From assembly GCA_964466195.1 (NCBI GenBank), contig CAYXMQ010000028.1, positions 1-45,075 on the forward strand: DNA of 45,075 nt, in the 5' to 3' direction. The first letter of the stretch is position 1. Each line of letters starts with the position of its first letter. Below are positions 40,551-45,075 of the stretch, piece after piece. Below the pieces are notes generated by a model that did no database searches, had not been told where the DNA came from, and saw only the letters and a list, made by a program, of their open reading frames with translations. The position numbers and the translations under genes are program-made. This DNA comes from PFJX01 sp964466195. Its GTDB lineage: Bacteria > Pseudomonadota > Gammaproteobacteria > Burkholderiales > Thiobacillaceae.

Positions 40551-42017
40551 ATGCCCCCTGATTCCCCTTTCGCCACTGCCGAAGCGACGCTGCTCGCGCC
40601 CAATGAAGTCGATGCAGCGCAGCTCGACGGCATCTTCGGCCAACTCGCCGCGCATCAGGTCGACGATGCCGATCTGTATTTCCAGTACACCCGATCCGAG
40701 GCCTGGAGCCTGGAAGAGGGCCAAGTCAAATCCGGCAGTTTCAATATCGACCAGGGTGTCGGCGTGCGCGCCGTGGTCGGCGACAAGACCGCTTTCGCGT
40801 ATTCCGACGACATCCGTCTGCCTGCCATCCGCGAAGCCGCCGCCACGGTGCGCGCCATCGCCGCCGCCGGCCAATCCGCCACCGCGCGGGTGGGGCAAGG
40901 ACTGGCCAGCCGCAGCGCGGGGCATGCGCTGTATGCGCCGATCGACCCGCTGGCTTCGTTGGGCGAAGCCGACAAGGTCGCCTTGCTGCATCGCCTGGAG
41001 GATTACGCCCGCAAACTGGACGCGCGCGTCACCCAAGTGGTCGCCAGCCTGGCCGGCGAATATGAGGTGATCTTCGTGACCCGGCTGGACGGCCGCAGCG
41101 CCGCCGATGTGCGGCCGCTGGTGCGGGTGTCGCTGCAGGTCATCGTCGAGCAGGACGGCCGCCGCGAACAGGGCAGCGCCGGCGGCGGCGGCCGCTTCGA
41201 TTACGCCTATTTCAGCGACGCGATGCTGCGCGAATACGCCGAGCTCGCCGTGCAGCAGGCGTTGACCAACCTCGATGCCAAGCCCGCCCCGGCCGGCAAC
41301 ATGACCGTCGTGCTGGGTTCCGGCTGGCCCGGCATTCTGTTGCACGAGGCCATCGGCCACGGCCTGGAAGGCGACTTCAACCGCAAGGGCTCGTCCGCCT
41401 TCTCCGGCCGCATCGGCCAGCGCGTCGCCGCCGACGGCGTCACCGTGGTCGATGACGGCACCATCCCGGACCGCCGCGGTTCTTTGAATGTCGACGACGA
41501 AGGCACGCCGACCCAGCGCACCGTGCTGATCGAAAACGGCATCCTGCGCGCCTACATGCAGGACAGCATGAACGCTCGCCTGATGGGCATGGCGCCGACC
41601 GGCAACGCCCGCCGCGAATCGTTTGCGCATCTGCCGATGCCGCGCATGACCAACACCTACATGCTTGCCGGCGAGGGCGATAAGAGCCGGGAACCGGCCG
41701 AGATCATCGCCTCGGTCAAGCACGGCCTCTATGCGGTCAACTTCGGCGGCGGCCAGGTCGACATCACCAGCGGCAAATTCGTGTTCTCCGCCGCCGAGGC
41801 CTACATGATCGAAGACGGCAAGATCACCTACCCGGTCAAGGGCGCCACGCTGATCGGCAACGGCCCGGATGTGCTGACCCGGGTTTCGATGATCGGCAAC
41901 GACATGCGCCTCGATCCCGGCGTCGGCACCTGCGGCAAGGAAGGCCAGAGCGTGCCGGTGGGCGTCGGCCAGCCGACCTTGCGCATCGACGGATTGACCG
42001 TCGGCGGCACTCAATAA
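40551..42017 (+). CDS. tldD: Metalloprotease TldD
   Basis: Zinc protease subunit that with TldE degrades unfolded peptides and matures some modified peptides. 488 residues (E. coli 481). The metal motif HEAIGH lies near residues 265-270 in WPGILLHEAIGHGLEGD, and the C-terminal GQVDITSGKFVFSAAEAYMIE is characteristic. No tldE is in the window. It starts 35 bases after the nitrilase and ends 8 bases before lipA, so the three are likely co-transcribed. Confidence 0.96.
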   Translation: MPPDSPFATAEATLLAPNEVDAAQLDGIFGQLAAHQVDDADLYFQYTRSEAWSLEEGQVKSGSFNIDQGVGVRAVVGDKTAFAYSDDIRLPAIREAAATVRAIAAAGQSATARVGQGLASRSAGHALYAPIDPLASLGEADKVALLHRLEDYARKLDARVTQVVASLAGEYEVIFVTRLDGRSAADVRPLVRVSLQVIVEQDGRREQGSAGGGGRFDYAYFSDAMLREYAELAVQQALTNLDAKPAPAGNMTVVLGSGWPGILLHEAIGHGLEGDFNRKGSSAFSGRIGQRVAADGVTVVDDGTIPDRRGSLNVDDEGTPTQRTVLIENGILRAYMQDSMNARLMGMAPTGNARRESFAHLPMPRMTNTYMLAGEGDKSREPAEIIASVKHGLYAVNFGGGQVDITSGKFVFSAAEAYMIEDGKITYPVKGATLIGNGPDVLTRVSMIGNDMRLDPGVGTCGKEGQSVPVGVGQPTLRIDGLTVGGTQ

Positions 42018-42025
42018 TCGTCGCG

Positions 42026-42952
42026 ATGGCTGATTCCGAACGCCACAAGGGCGCCGCCAAAACCGCCCGCATCCCGATCAAGATCGTTCCCAAGCCGCGC
42101 CAGAAGCTGCCGGTCTGGATCAAGGCGCAAGCCCCGAGCGCGCCGGAAGTGCTGCAACTCAAAGCCATCTTGCGCGAGGCCAAGCTGCATACCGTATGCG
42201 AGGAAGCCTCCTGCCCGAACCTGGGCGAGTGCTTCAGGCACGGCACCGCCACCTTCATGATCCTGGGCGACCTGTGCACGCGCCGGTGTCCCTTTTGCGA
42301 CGTCGGCCACGGCAAACCGCTGCCGCCGGACCCGGAAGAACCGCGCCATCTGGCCGAAACGCTGGCCGCCATGCGCCTCAAATACGTCGTCATCACCAGC
42401 GTCGACCGCGACGATTTGAAAGATGGCGGCGCACAGCATTTCGTCGATTGCATCCAGGCCGCCCGCGCAACCTCGCCCGGCACGCGTATCGAAGTCCTGG
42501 TGCCGGACTTCCGCGGCCGGCTCGAACTCGCGCTCGACATCCTCGCGCTGACGCCGCCGGACGTGATGAACCACAATCTGGAAACCGTGCCGCGCCTGTA
42601 CAAGGCGTGCCGTCCCGGCGCGGACTACGCCCATTCCCTGTCGCTGCTGCAGCAATTCAAAACCCGCTGCCCGCACGTGCCGACCAAGTCCGGCATCATG
42701 CTCGGCCTGGGCGAAAGCGATGACGAGGTGCTGCAAGTGCTGCGCGACCTGCGGGCGCACGACGTCGATATGCTGACCATCGGCCAGTACCTGCAGCCCT
42801 CCGAGCATCACCTGCCGGTGGAACGTTTCGTGCCGCCGGAACAGTTCGCCGAATTCGAGCGTATCGCCGTCGCGATGGGCTTCAAGAACGTCGCCAGCGG
42901 CCCGATGGTGCGCTCCAGTTATCACGCCGATCGGCAAGCGCAGAGCCTTTAG
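42026..42952 (+). CDS. lipA: Lipoyl synthase LipA
   Basis: Radical-SAM enzyme that inserts two sulfurs into protein-bound octanoyl groups. Two cluster motifs are seen: CEEASCPNLGEC (auxiliary cluster, first Cys at residue 58) and CTRRCPFC (radical-SAM cluster). The C-terminal VRSSYHAD holds the conserved Ser ligand region. 308 residues is normal. The usual partner lipB is not here. Its stop codon is directly joined to a tandem repeat. Confidence 0.96.
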   Translation: MADSERHKGAAKTARIPIKIVPKPRQKLPVWIKAQAPSAPEVLQLKAILREAKLHTVCEEASCPNLGECFRHGTATFMILGDLCTRRCPFCDVGHGKPLPPDPEEPRHLAETLAAMRLKYVVITSVDRDDLKDGGAQHFVDCIQAARATSPGTRIEVLVPDFRGRLELALDILALTPPDVMNHNLETVPRLYKACRPGADYAHSLSLLQQFKTRCPHVPTKSGIMLGLGESDDEVLQVLRDLRAHDVDMLTIGQYLQPSEHHLPVERFVPPEQFAEFERIAVAMGFKNVASGPMVRSSYHADRQAQSL

Positions 42953-43080
42953 CGGCTTACGAATCCGGCGTGCCGAGAACCGGTACAGCGGAGTCGTTGC
43001 CGCTTCAGCGGCTTACGAATCCGGCGTGCCGAGAACCGGTGCAGCGGAGTCGTTGCCGCTTTAGCGCTTGCGGATTCGCC
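42951..43080 (-). repeat. 56-bp tandem repeat after lipA, related to the dcw repeat
   Basis: Two nearly identical 56-base units (42951-43006 and 43007-43062, one difference noted at the C/A in CGGTACAG against CGGTGCAG, plus the last base) are followed by a degenerate start of a third (43063 on). On the minus strand each unit reads GGCACGCCGGATTCGTAAGC, then CGCTGAAGCGGCAACGACTC CGCTG, which aligns with the central module of dcw repeat copies 6 and 8. The first unit begins at the lipA stop codon. Confidence 0.85.
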
Positions 43081-43648
43081 GCCCCCTCTGCGGCGCCGGC
43101 GTTTACAAGCCGGGTGAAGCGCGAGAATCCAGCCTGCCCATTGCGGCTGCGATGGGCGCTGAGACCGCTATGTCGGTTTTTCTTACAGTGTAGACGCGTA
43201 AATCCAAGCATTTTTTGCGTGTCGGCCTCGATGCTGACGGTCAAATGTTTTCGCCATCGTGTCGGCAATGCCGATCGCCGACAAGGCGAGCCTTTGGCAA
43301 CCGGAAACAAGCAGATATATACAGGGGTAAAGAGCAGGGTAGAGGCGTAGGCCGTACGGCTATACGCTGTTCGCGTCTGCGAACGGGTCCGGGGAAATAA
43401 TCGTAATGCATTGATTTTGTTTAATTAACAAGGCGGCTCTAAGTGTAGCTTGCCCTGCAAATGAACCTTCCTGGAGCTGGTTGTTGCAGCACATGTGCGG
43501 CCAGTCACGTCTGGCCGATAGCCACTACGCGTGTCTATGCAATACGTCACAACCCACCTCGCCGGGCGTGTCGGGTTTCTTGACATATTTGTGAAACACG
43601 CGCTCAACGCACATGGTGTCTTGTCCATGCCAAACAACGGCTTACGGT
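43081..43648. other. Long non-coding stretch before the PEP-CTERM gene
   Basis: About 570 bases with lower GC than the neighbours and no convincing coding frame on either strand. It starts with a GC hairpin near 43077-43095 (CGCCGCCCCCTCTGCGGCG) that may help end lipA transcription. An AT-rich block lies at 43399-43435. Several short frames lack ribosome-binding sites. It probably holds the regulatory region for the sigma-54 promoter downstream; I see no RNA gene that I can name. Confidence 0.5.
43566..43601. promoter_or_regulatory. Candidate activator-binding site
   Basis: GCGTGT (43566-43571) and ACACGC (43596-43601) are inverted arms, with a second nested pair TGTC (43569-43572) and GACA (43582-43585). 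The distance of about 50-85 bases upstream of the sigma-54 promoter is right for an enhancer-binding protein. No consensus is known to me for the likely regulator, so this is weak. Confidence 0.25.
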
Positions 43649-43650
43649 TG

Positions 43651-43666
43651 TGGCATGAACTTTGCT
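43651..43666 (+). promoter_or_regulatory. Sigma-54 (RpoN) promoter
   Basis: TGGCATGA-ACT-TTGCT fits the -24/-12 consensus TGGCACGR-NNN-TTGCW with a single difference (T for C), and the invariant GG and GC have correct spacing. The transcript would start near 43677, giving a leader of about 60 bases before the PEP-CTERM gene. Confidence 0.8.
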
Positions 43667-43738
43667 GGTTGTTTTCTGACTGTCCGATTTTTGGGCGGCT
43701 CAATCGACTACATCCTTTACCTCTACCAGGAGTTTGAT

Positions 43739-43888
43739 ATGCGTACCCTGCTCTCTATTGCTGTTCTGATGTTGGCCGCGATGCCGGCTTTTGCGGCCCC
43801 CGCGTTCAACGTTCCCGAGCCCGAATCGCTGGCGCTGATCGGTATCGCCGCTGTTGCGATGCTGTTGGTTCGCCGCAATAAAAAGTAA
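43739..43888 (+). CDS. Tiny PEP-CTERM sorting-signal protein
   Basis: 49 residues. A signal peptide (MRTLLSIAVLMLAAMPAFA, probable cut after AFA) is followed by about seven residues and then the PEP-CTERM tail: VPEPESLALIGIAAVAM with a basic end RRNKK. Such tails are recognised by exosortase (EpsH/XrtA) in bacteria that make exopolysaccharide. AGGAG lies 6-7 bases before the ATG. Almost nothing would remain after both cleavages, so the mature product is a very short peptide or membrane stub. Small PEP-CTERM proteins under RpoN control have been linked to floc formation in activated-sludge betaproteobacteria; whether this is one is inference. Confidence 0.85.
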   Translation: MRTLLSIAVLMLAAMPAFAAPAFNVPEPESLALIGIAAVAMLLVRRNKK

Positions 43889-43897
43889 GTATCGGTT

Positions 43898-43931
43898 AGG
43901 GGCGCATAAATTAAGCGCCCCTTCCTTTTTT
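43898..43931 (+). terminator. Intrinsic terminator after the PEP-CTERM gene
   Basis: AGGGGCGC (43898-43905) pairs with GCGCCCCT (43915-43922), followed by TCCTTTTTT. It ends the short transcript 10 bases after the stop. Confidence 0.9.
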
Positions 43932-43979
43932 GACGCCAGGAATCATGTCGTCAAACCCGGTCAAACCCGCTACAGAAGC

Positions 43980-44011
43980 CTTGCGAATGCGCTGAGAAAC
44001 GGATTCGCAAG
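43980..44011. repeat. Inverted repeat in the leader of the thioester/SdrD-B gene
   Basis: CTTGCGAAT (43980-43988) and ATTCGCAAG (44003-44011) are exact inverted arms around 14 bases, about 35 bases before the start codon. It may be an operator or a leader hairpin. A direct repeat, GTCAAACCCG twice, lies just upstream near 43949-43969. Confidence 0.5.
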
Positions 44012-44046
44012 CCCACTGAACGCAATCAAACAAAGGAAGCAGAGCC

Positions 44047-45075
44047 ATGAGCACATTCACGATACGGGTCACCTCGTCAGCCACCAATGCTGCGGGTACT
44101 GCATATGGTCAGCAGCCGGACCTTGGCGCTCCCAGTTTTTTTGATATGGTCGTCACGAACAGCACCGACCCGCTTATATCCAATGGGGTGTACGACGCGT
44201 ATTGTCTCAATCCGCTGATCGACATTACCCTGGCGCCAACGTCCTATTTGGCCGAGAACTATGCGGGCAACACACCGGCTTCTTTCGTGCCGATCGGCTT
44301 CAATTCGCTAACGCAGGCGCAGGTAAATCAGGTTAACTGGTTGCTGGCGCAGAACTTTACCGCCGATCCCAAGTACGGCGGCCAGTTCAACTTCGGTGAA
44401 GTGCAGACCGCCATTTGGAAGCTCGTCGGCTTCACCGACGCTCAAATTGCGGGTGCAGGCCTGACGCTCTTCCTGAACGACAACAATCGTAATGTCGTCA
44501 GTGCCGCCGATATCAATTTCCTCGTAACTTCGGCCCAGTCCGCTGTCGCTAGCGGTAACGGCGTGTTGCCCACGGATGCCTTCTTCACCTCCATCATCGA
44601 TCCGGCCGGCAACGTACAACCCCTGATCGTGCAACTGCAAAGCGCCAAGCTTGGCAATTACGTCTGGGCTGATGCCAATGCCAACGGCATCCAGGATAGC
44701 GGCGAGACCGGCGTCAATAACGTGATTGTCGAGTTGTGGAGCAATGGTGTGCTTATCGCCAGCACCGTGACCGGCGACGACTTCAGTACCGCTGCCGTCG
44801 AACAAGGTTATTACCAGTTCGTCGGCCTCAAGGCGGGAGACTATCAAGTCAAGTTCATTGCCCCCGCAGGGCAATTTCTTACCACTCAGGACGCGAACGG
44901 CAACACTCAGGACGCCGCCGATAGCGATGCGAATGCCACAACGGGCTTCAGCCAGACCGTCACCCTCGCTGTAGGTGAATCGAATCAGACCATCGATGCC
45001 GGCCTGGTGCAGCCGAATCCCGCCAAGCTGTCGGGCTACGTTTACGAAGACAGCAACAACGACGGCAACCGCACG
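44047..45075 (+). CDS. Large surface protein with thioester-like and SdrD-B-like domains (5' part)
   Basis: The frame is open from ATG 44047 to the window edge (343 codons). AAGGAAG lies about 7 bases upstream, and an in-frame TGA at 44017 excludes an earlier start. Residues about 45-190 include DAYCLN (Cys53) and VQTAIW (Gln120), the two marks of Cys-Gln thioester domains, whose family motif is [T/S]QxAxW. From about residue 201 an SdrD-B-like domain begins with LGNYVWADANANGIQDSGE; a second begins near 326 with LSGYVYEDSNNDGNRT. These Asp/Asn-rich starts are calcium-binding in relatives. No N-terminal signal peptide is visible, which suggests a C-terminal export signal beyond the window. 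Probably an adhesin or matrix protein. Confidence 0.8.
   Translation, partial: MSTFTIRVTSSATNAAGTAYGQQPDLGAPSFFDMVVTNSTDPLISNGVYDAYCLNPLIDITLAPTSYLAENYAGNTPASFVPIGFNSLTQAQVNQVNWLLAQNFTADPKYGGQFNFGEVQTAIWKLVGFTDAQIAGAGLTLFLNDNNRNVVSAADINFLVTSAQSAVASGNGVLPTDAFFTSIIDPAGNVQPLIVQLQSAKLGNYVWADANANGIQDSGETGVNNVIVELWSNGVLIASTVTGDDFSTAAVEQGYYQFVGLKAGDYQVKFIAPAGQFLTTQDANGNTQDAADSDANATTGFSQTVTLAVGESNQTIDAGLVQPNPAKLSGYVYEDSNNDGNRT

Noticed and set aside
42951..43080. CRISPR array or tRNA remnant in the 56-base tandem repeat
   Set aside because: Units are contiguous without spacers, and no cloverleaf can be drawn.
43260..43330. Cyclic-di-GMP-like riboswitch (AAGGCGAGCC, GCAACCGGAAAC)
   Set aside because: A few resembling words, but the conserved core order and the closing helices are not present.
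43531..43737. 68-codon frame upstream of the PEP-CTERM gene
   Set aside because: It runs through the sigma-54 promoter and has no ribosome-binding site or recognisable protein features.

Overview
This window is a GC-rich bacterial chromosome segment from what looks like a betaproteobacterium. The evidence is a complete mraZ-to-ftsZ division and cell-wall (dcw) cluster followed by lpxC; the minus-strand order leuS-lptE-holA-proA-nadD-rsfS; a yhdP-nitrilase-tldD-lipA block; and a PEP-CTERM gene near the right end. A class I phosphoribulokinase gene suggests a Calvin-cycle autotroph (for example Nitrosomonadales). No species is claimed.

Layout. 1-110: C-terminus of a chemoreceptor. 201-623: RNase P RNA. 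777-830: mraZ promoter and a three-repeat MraZ box. 866-19312: mraZ, rsmH, ftsL, ftsI, murE, murF, mraY, murD, ftsW, murG, murC, murB, ddl, ftsQ, ftsA, ftsZ. Most of these genes overlap by 4-14 bases, so they are probably one translationally coupled operon. 19470-21594: lpxC, a tiny membrane protein gene and hemF. 21658-27558: a giant bifunctional penicillin-binding protein, a small unknown gene and an alanine-rich solenoid protein. 27623-34147, minus strand: rsfS, nadD, proA, holA, lptE, leuS. 34392-42952, plus strand: prk, yhdP, a nitrilase-family amidase, tldD, lipA. 42951-45075: a tandem repeat, a long non-coding stretch with a sigma-54 promoter, a 49-residue PEP-CTERM protein, and the start of a large surface protein with a thioester-like domain and SdrD-B-like domains.

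Main observation. Eight copies of one repeat family (about 35-135 bp) lie in 13 kb of the dcw cluster, in both orientations and in several reading frames, and they have become part of essential proteins. They form the N-terminus of RsmH and probably MurE, C-terminal tails of MurF and MurD, and internal insertions in MurD, MurC and MurB. At several junctions the 3' end of the repeat supplies the ribosome-binding site and/or the ATG of the next gene (mraY, ftsW, murC), and between murG and murC it forms a 45-codon mini-ORF that overlaps both neighbours. A tandem array after lipA is related to the central module of the two longest copies. The behaviour resembles Rickettsia palindromic elements, but the sequence is different.

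Second observation. The right end carries a near-consensus sigma-54 promoter before a PEP-CTERM protein that is almost only signal peptide plus sorting tail. Next to it is a protein with a Cys/Gln thioester-like domain and no visible signal peptide. Together they look like a cell-surface or floc-matrix locus.

All calls come from reading the sequence and recalling protein families. No database search was possible.
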